DNA of 64,000 bases from assembly GCA_963825575.1 (NCBI GenBank), contig CAWGUB010000006.1, forward strand, positions 1-64,000, read 5' to 3'. This DNA is from JAFDBW01 sp963825575 (GTDB lineage: Bacteria; Desulfobacterota; Desulfuromonadia; Desulfuromonadales; BM103). Of the stretch, positions 16,356-23,504 are shown piece by piece; position 1 is the stretch's first letter, and every line of letters begins with the position of its first letter. Position numbers and translations under genes: made by a program. The notes below the pieces were generated by a model that saw nothing but the letters and a program-made list of their open reading frames with translations, had not been told where the DNA came from and did no database searches.

Positions 16356-16835
16356 ATGCAAGTAGGAAAAACCATTCACGCGCCTGCCGAAGCAGTCTGG
16401 CAGACCCTGATCGACACCCGCCTATGGCCTGTTTGGGGGCCATCGATTATAGCGGTTGATTGTTCGCAGAGATGGATCTTCGAAGGCGTCGAAGGGCGGG
16501 TGAAAACAGCTTTGCACTTCTGGGTGCCGTTTAGAATCAGCAGCTTTTCAGAACCGCTCTACTGGCACTGGCATATCGCCGGCATACCAGCAACCGGTCA
16601 CCGTTTACGACCGCTTGGCGTTGCCAGCTGCGAACTGATTTTCGAGATTCCTTACAGCGCCTTTTTCTACAGGGCAATCTGCCGTCGGGCAATAAACAAT
16701 ATTTCCACGTCTAACGTTGGAGCAAAGCAGCACATGAAGCACGGGCGGATACGCCAGCTGATGGATAGTGGAAAAGCCCTCGATCTGAAGATCGAGGGCC
16801 GTTGTGATTTATCAAATGTGACTTGGCCATGCTGA
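16356..16835 (+). CDS. SRPBCC-family lipid/ligand-binding protein
   Basis: A 159-residue START/Bet v1-like fold: KTIHAPAEAVWQTLIDTRLWPVWGPS is the typical opening strand-helix, followed by beta strands and a Phe/Tyr-rich helix (YSAFFYRAICRRAINNI). The last 35 or so codons run through a strong hairpin at 16776-16799 and do not look conserved, so the true end may have been closer to residue 118, with later change. It starts 14 bases after the flavoprotein gene and probably shares its transcript. SRPBCC proteins bind hydrophobic ligands. Confidence 0.72.
   Translation: MQVGKTIHAPAEAVWQTLIDTRLWPVWGPSIIAVDCSQRWIFEGVEGRVKTALHFWVPFRISSFSEPLYWHWHIAGIPATGHRLRPLGVASCELIFEIPYSAFFYRAICRRAINNISTSNVGAKQHMKHGRIRQLMDSGKALDLKIEGRCDLSNVTWPC
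16776..16799 (+). terminator. Hairpin at the end of the ubiB-SRPBCC group
   Basis: A perfect 10-bp stem, GCCCTCGATC with GATCGAGGGC around TGAA. The following sequence is only moderately T-rich (CGTTGTGATTT). It lies inside the annotated end of the SRPBCC frame. Confidence 0.5.
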
Positions 16836-16877
16836 AAACATGGCTAAACATTTACGTTAAGCTCGATGTTTCTCTTT

Positions 16878-17072
16878 CTAATTGAGCAGTTTTTGATTCT
16901 CTCGGCAAGCCCACTTATTCATCAACCAACTTCCTAAAACTGCTACTGGAATCCAGAAAAATGAATAGGTAAGCGGAAAATCAGTCAAGACTAAGAGCAT
17001 CATGATTAAAAAAATGGGCGCTATCAGTATGAGAAAAATAAAAACACTGAACATCCAAATCTTGTTAGCCAT
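16878..17072 (-). CDS. Small two-segment membrane protein
   Basis: A 64-residue hydrophobic protein with two predicted membrane helices (residues 6-28 and 34-52) and a short basic tail. AAAGGA lies six bases before the ATG. No family was recognised. It is AT-rich and isolated. The 260 bases between it and the cytochrome gene show no other gene. Confidence 0.5.
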   Translation of the reverse strand: MANKIWMFSVFIFLILIAPIFLIMMLLVLTDFPLTYSFFWIPVAVLGSWLMNKWACRENQKLLN

Positions 17073-17338
17073 TTTCAGTCCTTTCGATAACGTATACAGT
17101 CATGTTTTTTTATAACTTAACACGCTCTATTCTTGCCTGTCCAATCCATGCATACTTATGCAGCCTTAAATTTCTCAGAATATCTGACATTTAGGGAACG
17201 TGAGAGTGGCCTTCCCGGAGGTACTCTTTCTTTTTATTCTTCTGCACAAAATCTTTTACTGATTGATATCGGTTAAAAAAAAGAGGGCCGAGTTCCTTGC
17301 CGGTATCACCCCCTGACGACTGCTGCGACCATATTCGA

Positions 17339-18709
17339 CTAGTAACTGACGTTGGTTTGTGCGGCCGCCATTTCGACACTGACAACCGGCGGTAGACGCT
17401 GTCCGGTTCGATTGAAAACTTCATCCAGAGAATGCTGCGTCATGGAACGGTACATGAGCCGCGAGGTAACCTGGTATTCGCCATTGTCGGGCAGCGGGAT
17501 GCGATAGATTTCACTGTCCTTGCCATTGGCGGGGATGCGCCTATCGTAACCGATGCCGTGAGCCAGCCAGCTCTTGCCCGTCAAATGACCCTCGGCATCT
17601 TTAAAGAGAACGCGGAAGAAGACCGCGTCCGGGTCGACGTGGTTTTTGTCGTCGACATGGCCCGAGCTGTAGACTATCTTGCCAGCGCTATCGACCACTT
17701 CAACCTGCAGCCACATAATACGAATATAGGTGGTGCCAGTGGGAATCTTGTGCCCGGCACCAACGTTGTGAACATCGACTGTCAGTTCCAGGGTTCCGTC
17801 ATCTGTGATGTTATTGGCAAGCTCGATCTCTGCGGCGGCGCGCAGGAATTCGCGCGACATTTCGGCTTGTTCCTGATTCCCCAGTTCATCCTGAACATAA
17901 GAACTGCCGCCAATAAATCCATGGAAGGGAAGGTTCTCACGCCTTTTGCCCATGAGTGCGGCACGGCCAGGTCTCTTGGTGACACCAGGTGTAGGGGTCA
18001 TGTGACAATCCTGACAGCGAATGCCCTGTTTGCCATATTCGTTGTTCTTCCAGTCATCCCAGGTGTCTATGATGTGGGTCCCGGTCGCGGGATGAATGAC
18101 CATGTGACAGGAGCCGCAGAAGTCTGCTTTGGTATGAATCTCGGTAAATTTCACCTCATGATAGAGTGATCGGCCATCACCACGCGGACCTCGTTTTACC
18201 GGGCCCGGTTCCGAAATATGACCCATATTGAACATCTGCCCGACCCCGGAAACGGTGTGGCAAAAATCGCAGGAGATTCCCCGACGCGATGTGGCATCAA
18301 ACTGGCTACCATCGGCGGGAGGCAGTAAGCTGGTACGTGCCGCAATAGGCGCATGACAGGCGCCACACAAAAGGTCTGTGGCACCGTCCGTTTGCTGATG
18401 CGCCAGGATATAGTCGGGTTGATACCACTTGTCCTCCCAAGCATTGGCATGCATCGACTTTGACCATTCATTATAGATGTCGCGATGACATGATGAGCAG
18501 ACCTTGGGGTCCTCAAAAGAACCTGGCTCAAATATCTGGGGCATAATGTTTTCCGGCTCGGCGGAGGGATTTTCCTCAGAGGGCTTCGGTGTCTCGCCAA
18601 CGGCAACAGCCACAACCGCGTCTTCCTGATCCGGAGCGGGTGGAACTGCACAGCCCATAAAAAAGTTAAAGAGAAATATCGATGTAACAAAAGCGATTAA
18701 AAATTTCAT
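17339..18709 (-). CDS. Five-haem lipoprotein cytochrome c
   Basis: A 456-residue protein starting at ATG 18709, with GGGAGA upstream. The signal peptide ends in a lipobox (FFMGC, Cys20), so it is lipid-anchored, probably at the outer membrane. Five CxxCH haem sites are visible: 71-75, 115-119, 147-151, 198-202 and 232-236. The C-terminal 200 residues have no haem site and look like a beta-sandwich (DVHNVGAGHKIPTGTTYIRI). This matches the cytochrome c554/multihaem family in which a haem domain is followed by a beta domain. The likely role is electron transfer across the periplasm; the partner is unknown. Confidence 0.88.
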   Translation of the reverse strand: MKFLIAFVTSIFLFNFFMGCAVPPAPDQEDAVVAVAVGETPKPSEENPSAEPENIMPQIFEPGSFEDPKVCSSCHRDIYNEWSKSMHANAWEDKWYQPDYILAHQQTDGATDLLCGACHAPIAARTSLLPPADGSQFDATSRRGISCDFCHTVSGVGQMFNMGHISEPGPVKRGPRGDGRSLYHEVKFTEIHTKADFCGSCHMVIHPATGTHIIDTWDDWKNNEYGKQGIRCQDCHMTPTPGVTKRPGRAALMGKRRENLPFHGFIGGSSYVQDELGNQEQAEMSREFLRAAAEIELANNITDDGTLELTVDVHNVGAGHKIPTGTTYIRIMWLQVEVVDSAGKIVYSSGHVDDKNHVDPDAVFFRVLFKDAEGHLTGKSWLAHGIGYDRRIPANGKDSEIYRIPLPDNGEYQVTSRLMYRSMTQHSLDEVFNRTGQRLPPVVSVEMAAAQTNVSY

Positions 18710-18930
18710 CTGGTCTCCCTTGGACTGCATCTATTAGAGTCTGCTAATACTGAAATATACAAGAGGCCTGTGAGTTGTCAAGACAACCAGGGAATCATTA
18801 AATACTTAACAAGAGAAGTTCTCGAGACAAGATATTTGTCGCGTCAAAAGGCTTCGGGAACAGGGGGTCGGTTCCGGGGCTTCTCTGGGGTGTTTCGTAG
18901 GGGAGCAAGATTAGGCCTCTCTTATTTATC

Positions 18931-18959
18931 TTGACTGCACAAATGCACAAATATATGCT
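18931..18959 (+). promoter_or_regulatory. Sigma-70-type promoter of the rhodanese gene
   Basis: TTGACT at 18931-18936 and TATGCT at 18954-18959 are separated by exactly 17 bases, about 70 bases before the rhodanese start. Both boxes are one or two changes from consensus. Confidence 0.65.
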
Positions 18960-19031
18960 TCGCAGTGCTTAGTGTTATCTCCTGAGCCACCGATTTACAG
19001 ATATTCGACACCAACTCATAAGGAAACTGAT

Positions 19032-19769
19032 ATGCTCAAAACTCGATTTTACAGCATTTTTCTCATGACTTTTCTTCTCACAATATCAACGACATCCTTA
19101 GCCGGCGATTACAAGGTAATTGGGCATGCAGAGCTAAAGCAATTAGTTGATTCCGACTCCCACACCTTTCTGTTGGTAGATGCAAGAAACCCAGAGGAAT
19201 ACAGGGAATCCCATATTCCGGGTGCAATCAATATCCCTGAGAAGAAATTTCAAAACTTTATCGGTCTGTTGCCTTCAGACAAAAACATGAATTTGATTTT
19301 CTACTGCAACGGCATCAAATGTGGCAAAAGTAAAAAGGCCGCAACTCGAGCGGAGAAGCTGGGCTATTCCAACATTCATATTTTTGCAGAGGGAATGCCC
19401 GTCTGGGAAGAACTCGGGTATTCATTTTACAAAAGCGGAGACTACGAAAAACGAATAGAGACGACAAAAATCTCCCCGAGCGAATTAAAAGAACTTGCTG
19501 ACTCGCAACCTGACACACTCCAAATTGTCGATGTCAGAGATGCCGAGGAGTTTGCTGAAGGGCATATACCAGGAGCGATTAATTGTCCGCTATCAACCTT
19601 TGCCGCGTCTTCAGAAATTTTGGACAAGAATAAAAAAATCGTTGTTTACTGCAATTCCGGAGGGCGAAGCTACAGTGCGTACAGAAAGTTGATGAAGCTT
19701 GGATACAAGGATATTGCTCAATCTCTTTTTGCAGATTGGAAAGATTCAGGGTTACCGGTAGAGCTGTAA
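19032..19769 (+). CDS. Periplasmic tandem rhodanese
   Basis: A 245-residue protein with a signal peptide (cleavage near TSLA-GD, residue 24) and two rhodanese domains at about 28-135 and 145-244. Both keep the active-site Cys: C92 in FYCNGIKCGKS and C207 in VVYCNSGGRSYSA. Each has the HIPGAIN motif. It probably transfers sulfur or handles thiols in the periplasm. AAGGAAA precedes ATG 19032. It is divergent from the cytochrome gene and ends before a terminator. Confidence 0.87.
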   Translation: MLKTRFYSIFLMTFLLTISTTSLAGDYKVIGHAELKQLVDSDSHTFLLVDARNPEEYRESHIPGAINIPEKKFQNFIGLLPSDKNMNLIFYCNGIKCGKSKKAATRAEKLGYSNIHIFAEGMPVWEELGYSFYKSGDYEKRIETTKISPSELKELADSQPDTLQIVDVRDAEEFAEGHIPGAINCPLSTFAASSEILDKNKKIVVYCNSGGRSYSAYRKLMKLGYKDIAQSLFADWKDSGLPVEL

Positions 19770-19871
19770 CAGAAGTGGGCAACGACTAACTGCCCTTATG
19801 AATTTGCAGGAAGGCTTGTACTGATTCGAGGCAACTTACTGCCCTAGTGACCAGACACACAAACATCAACG

Positions 19872-19903
19872 AGCCCCAGTCCTCCCGGCTGGGGCTTTAC
19901 TAT
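19872..19903 (+). terminator. Terminator after the rhodanese gene
   Basis: AGCCCCAG (19872-19879) pairs perfectly with CTGGGGCT (19889-19896), followed by TTACTATTT. Confidence 0.75.
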
Positions 19904-19985
19904 TTGTCCTCTCGCACTGTTTTGCAGGTCTCGTATCCGCCAAAAGGCAAAATTCTTACTGACTTCTTACTGACAAAGAGGAAAA

Positions 19986-20007
19986 GGCCGCACGTTTCCA
20001 GGTGGCC
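19986..20007 (-). terminator. GGCCACC-type hairpin, minus orientation
   Basis: Read on the minus strand, this is GGCCACCTGG, a short loop and GTGCGGCC, followed by TTTTCC. It resembles the repeated hairpins at 10725, 33564 and 36225. No minus-strand gene leads into it, so it may be a remnant of the repeat. The rest of 19770-20144 holds no gene. Confidence 0.45.
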
Positions 20008-20144
20008 AAGCTTTTCAGAGGCGCCCTCTATAACGACAGACAGCGGAGGAAGTATTTAGTAGATTGTTCTTTCGGCGATCTTGTCTTTCTCTGCTAAAAT
20101 TCAAATACTCATTAATCCACTCTGCGAAGAGGAAGGGTCCCATT

Positions 20145-20561
20145 ATGCGCAAACACTTATGGATTGGCCTACTGGCCGTAGCATCGTTGACACAGCCATC
20201 GATGGCTCCAGCCACCGAAATCATAAAACCCGGACTGTGGGAAATCATTACCACCATTGAGGTGCCCGGGATCCCATTTCAACAACCACCGCAGACGGTG
20301 CGACATTGCGTCACTCAGCAGGAAGCTGAAGAACCTCAAAAATCTCTGCCGTTAGGCAAAGACTGTAAGATTATCGATCTCAGGTCCTCTGCGAATAAGG
20401 TCAACTGGAAAGGGGAGTGCACCGGAGTGATGTCAGGTAAGGGTGAGGGGGAAGTCGAATACAAGGGGGATTCATCCTACGAAGGGATAACTAAGATTCA
20501 GACCCAAGGGATGATCTTTAGCATGAAACACAAAGGGACGCGGGTCGGAGAATGTCACTAG
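20145..20561 (+). CDS. DUF3617-family periplasmic protein
   Basis: A 138-residue protein with a signal peptide (residues 1-25) and the DUF3617 pattern: KPGLWEIITT, then HCVTQQEAEEP, GKDCKI, WKGECTG and a final VGECH, with spaced Cys residues that may form disulphides. ATG 20145 is chosen because GAGGAAGGG lies just upstream. The family is common in proteobacteria and its function is unknown. Confidence 0.75.
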   Translation: MRKHLWIGLLAVASLTQPSMAPATEIIKPGLWEIITTIEVPGIPFQQPPQTVRHCVTQQEAEEPQKSLPLGKDCKIIDLRSSANKVNWKGECTGVMSGKGEGEVEYKGDSSYEGITKIQTQGMIFSMKHKGTRVGECH

Positions 20562-20764
20562 TGGCCCACAGATTATTCTAGCCGTGATTAGGGTAAAGAA
20601 CGGCCAACGCTGTATTAGAAGGCGTTTCTCTCCAATGGCTGTATATAAAGCAAGTTTTTTTCGTAAGAATCTTGAACATATCACCCACTTACTTCGCAAC
20701 ACGGAAACGGACCCAGTCGGTCTGGACGAGGTTAACTCGTTAATACCCCCCTAAGGAGGAACAA

Positions 20765-21202
20765 ATGCTTAAACGGATAAATTATATAAGCAGTTTTGTG
20801 AAGGATATGTCTGACGACGAACTTAAGGAACTTGCAAGTCAGGCAGCAAAGAAAAATGCGGAAAATGATATAACCGGGGTCTTGATGGCAAAGGGAGGAC
20901 TGTTTTTTCAAATCATAGAAGGCCCGGAAGACAATATTGACAGGCTTTTTAAATACATTCTGAAAGATCCCCGTCATGAAAAGATAATCACTCTTGGCAT
21001 CCAGATCGGAGACTTAAAAAGGTTATTTCCGAACTGGCACATGAAGGAGTTTAACCTGGATACGACCACATCAGAGAGACTTCAGCCGGTGAGAGCGATT
21101 ATAGACGCAGTTCACGCACAGTCGGCAATTATTGAGACCCTTACCGAGGCTCTGGCAGCATCAGCCTGGGCGGAACTTCTGGATCTCACTATTAAGGAGT
21201 AG
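20765..21202 (+). CDS. BLUF-domain blue-light sensor
   Basis: A 145-residue stand-alone BLUF protein, which binds FAD and changes hydrogen bonding on blue light. The key residues align with AppA: Y7, N31, Q49 (GGLFFQIIEG), W91 and M93 (FPNWHM). The distance from Tyr to Gln is 42 residues, as in AppA. Residues 105-145 form a helical cap without an output domain, so it must signal through a partner. TAAGGAGG stands directly upstream, giving a strong start. Its stop codon abuts a tRNA-Pro fragment. Confidence 0.9.
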   Translation: MLKRINYISSFVKDMSDDELKELASQAAKKNAENDITGVLMAKGGLFFQIIEGPEDNIDRLFKYILKDPRHEKIITLGIQIGDLKRLFPNWHMKEFNLDTTTSERLQPVRAIIDAVHAQSAIIETLTEALAASAWAELLDLTIKE

Positions 21203-21203
21203 A

Positions 21204-21244
21204 GAGCAAGAGGGCGCTGGTTCAAAATCCAATCATCCCGACCA
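21204..21244 (+). tRNA. 3' fragment of a tRNA-Pro gene (not functional)
   Basis: From GAGCAAG through the variable loop, the T-arm (GCTGG-TTCAAAA), the acceptor strand (TCATCCCG) and ACCA, this matches the last 40 bases of a bacterial tRNA-Pro. The 5' half is missing, and the T-loop has one extra base. Such 3' ends are typical of attachment sites left by elements that integrate into tRNA genes. Confidence 0.65.
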
Positions 21245-21251
21245 GCATTTA

Positions 21252-21299
21252 CAAGGAGCGACCTCTCCGGCCCGGGGGCGCTCTTTCTCTTGTAAATCC
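21252..21299 (+). terminator. Extended hairpin downstream of the BLUF gene
   Basis: GAGCG (21256-21260) pairs with CGCTC (21279-21283) and the stem extends inward with G-C pairs. TTTACAAG outside can also pair with CTTGTAAA further on. A T-rich stretch TTTCTCTTGT follows the inner stem. Confidence 0.5.
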
Positions 21300-21349
21300 T
21301 CTTGCATTGAATCAGTTGGCTAAATTGCCATGAAATGAAACTTTCTTGC

Positions 21350-21540
21350 GAACCCTGATAAATAAAAAAAGCCCCACTCCACGGAGGGGGATGGGAGTAG
21401 GGCAAATATCTCTGCCTCATGAGAGGGTCACAAGACAGAGGGTTACGTAAACTTGTAACAGCTTTTTCTGTGTTGTCTATGGTCTCCTACATCCCTCTAT
21501 CAATAATAAGCCGTTTTTCCTCTCACAAGTCGTGACTTAA
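21350..21540. repeat. Dispersed structured repeat, copy B
   Basis: Contains AATAAAAAAAGCCCC, a hairpin GCCCCACTCC with GGGAGTAGGGC, the sequence GCAAATATCTCTG, a second imperfect hairpin around GAGAGGGTCA, then GTAACAGC-TTTTTCTGTG, CTCCT and ATCAATAA. Copy C at 23280-23432 matches along the whole length, and copy A at 11194 matches the second half. Base changes in the first hairpin are partly compensatory between copies. Confidence 0.8.
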
Positions 21541-21900
21541 GAAAATCGCATCAGGGTAGCGCACTTGCTCTTTTAGACAGCCTCGGAATTCCCCGCTTCT
21601 GGCCAAGACTCACTCAGACGCCACAACAGGGAAGACTGAAAGTTTTGACTCCTGAGACAAGTGTACTCGAAAAATGCTATAGTGTAAGAGTTGTTAATTC
21701 CATCCGATTTGATTTTTCAGAGAACAACAAGAGCGTGCTTGGATAGGAATTTCTTCTGCAGATTGGGGCATTTTTCCTCTATCTTCTCTTTTGCCATCAA
21801 GTCAATCAACATCGCAATACAGCATTAATTAGATGAAAGTGTTCGTACTGCTGCAAAAAATATGAAGTTTTCTATATGAGAAAGCCAACAAGGAGACGTT

Positions 21901-23118
21901 ATGAAACTTGCAATTCTATCGTGTGGGCCGAGAAGCTACAGTACCCGAAGACTTCGTGAGGCAGCGGAACAACGAGGGCACAAGGTTCTGGTCTTGAATA
22001 CGCTGAAATTCGCGATCGACCTGGAAAGAGGGACTCCCGACCTTTACTTCAAACAAAAACAACTCTCGCAATACGACGCCGTGCTGCCAAGAATCGGTGC
22101 CTCGATTACCTATTTTGGGACAGCCGTGGTCAGACAATTTGAGCAGATGGATGTGTTTTGTGCCAACTCTTCAGCGGGCATTTCAAATTCTCGCGACAAA
22201 CTGCGTAGCCTGCAAATTCTCAGCAAGCACCGTATTGGAATCCCACAAACGACATTTGTCCGCGACAAAAAAGATGTATTACCTGCAATTGCAAGAGTTG
22301 GTGGGGCACCCGTCATCATTAAATTGCTGGAAGGAACCCAAGGGATCGGTGTATTGCTTGCCGAAACCGTAAAATCAGCAGAAGCTATTATCGAATTGTT
22401 ACAGAGTCAAAAGCAGAATATCCTGATTCAGAAATTTGTTGCTGAAAGCAAAGGCCGAGATGTCAGAGCCTTTGTCGTTGGTGACCAAGTGGTTGGTGCA
22501 ATGCGGCGGGTGGCACAGGGTCAAGAGTTTCGCAGCAATGTGCACCGGGGGGGCTTAACTGAACCAGTAGACCTTAATGATGAATATCGAGAGACGGCTG
22601 TTCAGGCGGCTCAAATCCTTGGCCTTCGTGTTGCTGGGGTTGATTTGCTGGAAAGTAAAAGCGGACCGCAAATCATCGAAGTCAATTCATCTCCTGGGTT
22701 GGAAGGTATTGAAAAATGCACTCAGCTTGATATCGCTGGATCTGTTATCGATTACATCGCGAATCAAGTAAATTTCCCTGAGATCGATCTGCGGCAACGC
22801 TTGACTGTGAGCCGGGGATATGGCGTTGCAGAGGTGCATATTCCCCAAGGTTCGGCTCATGTTGGTAAATCAATAAGTGATTCACGTCTGCGTGAAAAAG
22901 ACATTATTGTACTGACCCTTAATAGGGGGACGAGCGTTATCCCCAACCCTCGGCCGCAAAGGCTCATCGAAGCAGGAGATAGGTTACTATGTTTCGGCAA
23001 GCTTGAGCTTATGCGTGACTTGATCCCAAAGAAGACTAAATCCAGACGGAAACCAAAAGTTCAGAATTTGCCTGATTTGCCCGCAGCCGGAAAAACGCTC
23101 AAAGATATTAAAGAGTAG
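21901..23118 (+). CDS. RimK-type ATP-grasp ligase fused to an RCK_C domain
   Basis: A 405-residue protein. Residues 1-95 are the N-terminal fold of RimK (ILSCGPRSYSTRRL, VLPRIGASITYFGT). Residues 95-300 are the ATP-grasp domain with VIIKLLEGTQGIGV, GRDVRAFVVG and IIEVNSSPGLEGIE (the Mg-binding Glu and Asn). Residues 310-385 form a TrkA-C/RCK_C fold (YGVAEVHIPQGSAHVGKSI, LIEAGDRLLCFG). The RimK family ligates glutamate or other amino acids to protein tails or peptides. RCK_C domains bind small ligands, so activity may be allosterically controlled. AAGGAG precedes the start. It lies between two tRNA-Pro fragments. Confidence 0.87.
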   Translation: MKLAILSCGPRSYSTRRLREAAEQRGHKVLVLNTLKFAIDLERGTPDLYFKQKQLSQYDAVLPRIGASITYFGTAVVRQFEQMDVFCANSSAGISNSRDKLRSLQILSKHRIGIPQTTFVRDKKDVLPAIARVGGAPVIIKLLEGTQGIGVLLAETVKSAEAIIELLQSQKQNILIQKFVAESKGRDVRAFVVGDQVVGAMRRVAQGQEFRSNVHRGGLTEPVDLNDEYRETAVQAAQILGLRVAGVDLLESKSGPQIIEVNSSPGLEGIEKCTQLDIAGSVIDYIANQVNFPEIDLRQRLTVSRGYGVAEVHIPQGSAHVGKSISDSRLREKDIIVLTLNRGTSVIPNPRPQRLIEAGDRLLCFGKLELMRDLIPKKTKSRRKPKVQNLPDLPAAGKTLKDIKE

Positions 23119-23169
23119 TGACAGCCTTGTTGGTAAATTAAGGGATGGACGAACTATTTCCCCAAAGGA

Positions 23170-23204
23170 TTTGGGAGCAGGTGGCGCTGGTTCAAAACCA
23201 GTCG
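23170..23204 (+). tRNA. 3' fragment of a tRNA-Pro(TGG) gene (not functional)
   Basis: Begins with an anticodon loop TTTGGGA (anticodon TGG), then GCAGG, TGGCGC, a perfect T-arm GCTGG-TTCAAAA-CCAGT, and stops after the next two bases; the acceptor strand and CCA are gone. It parallels the fragment at 21204-21244. Both are followed by a copy of the same repeat. Confidence 0.62.
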
Positions 23205-23279
23205 TTTAGTTTACTATTTATCCTATCGCATTGTTTGAATGATGTGGAATAGGCATAAAGACGAAATTCTTACAACCCC

Positions 23280-23432
23280 TTATAAATAAAAAAGCCCTGC
23301 TCCACGGAGGGGGATGGGAGCAGGGCAAATATCTCTGTCTTATGAGAGGGTCATAAGCCAGAGTGGTATGTAAACTTGTAACAGCTTTTTCTGTGCTGTC
23401 TATTGTCTCCTGCATTCCTCTATCAATAACAT
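23280..23432. repeat. Dispersed structured repeat, copy C
   Basis: Near-identical to copy B. The first hairpin is a perfect 10-bp stem (GCCCTGCTCC with GGAGCAGGGC), and the second pairs CTCTGTCTTATGA with TCATAAGCCAGAG across GAGGG. The segment GTAACAGCTTTTTCTGTGCT and the CTCCT and TCAATAA elements follow as in copies A and B. Confidence 0.8.
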
Positions 23433-23504
23433 GCTCGTTCTGCTCTCTTCTGACATTTTTGTTTTATTCCTTCTCTGGGGCAAAGAACACGGATTAGCCC
23501 TGGT

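Noticed and set aside
16878..17338. Toxin-antitoxin pair near the small membrane protein
   Set aside because: Only one small frame has a start signal and no antitoxin-like partner was found.
21350..23432. Copies B and C as riboswitches
   Set aside because: Two hairpins and a conserved tail are suggestive, but no known aptamer core was recognised and their position beside tRNA fragments fits a mobile repeat better.
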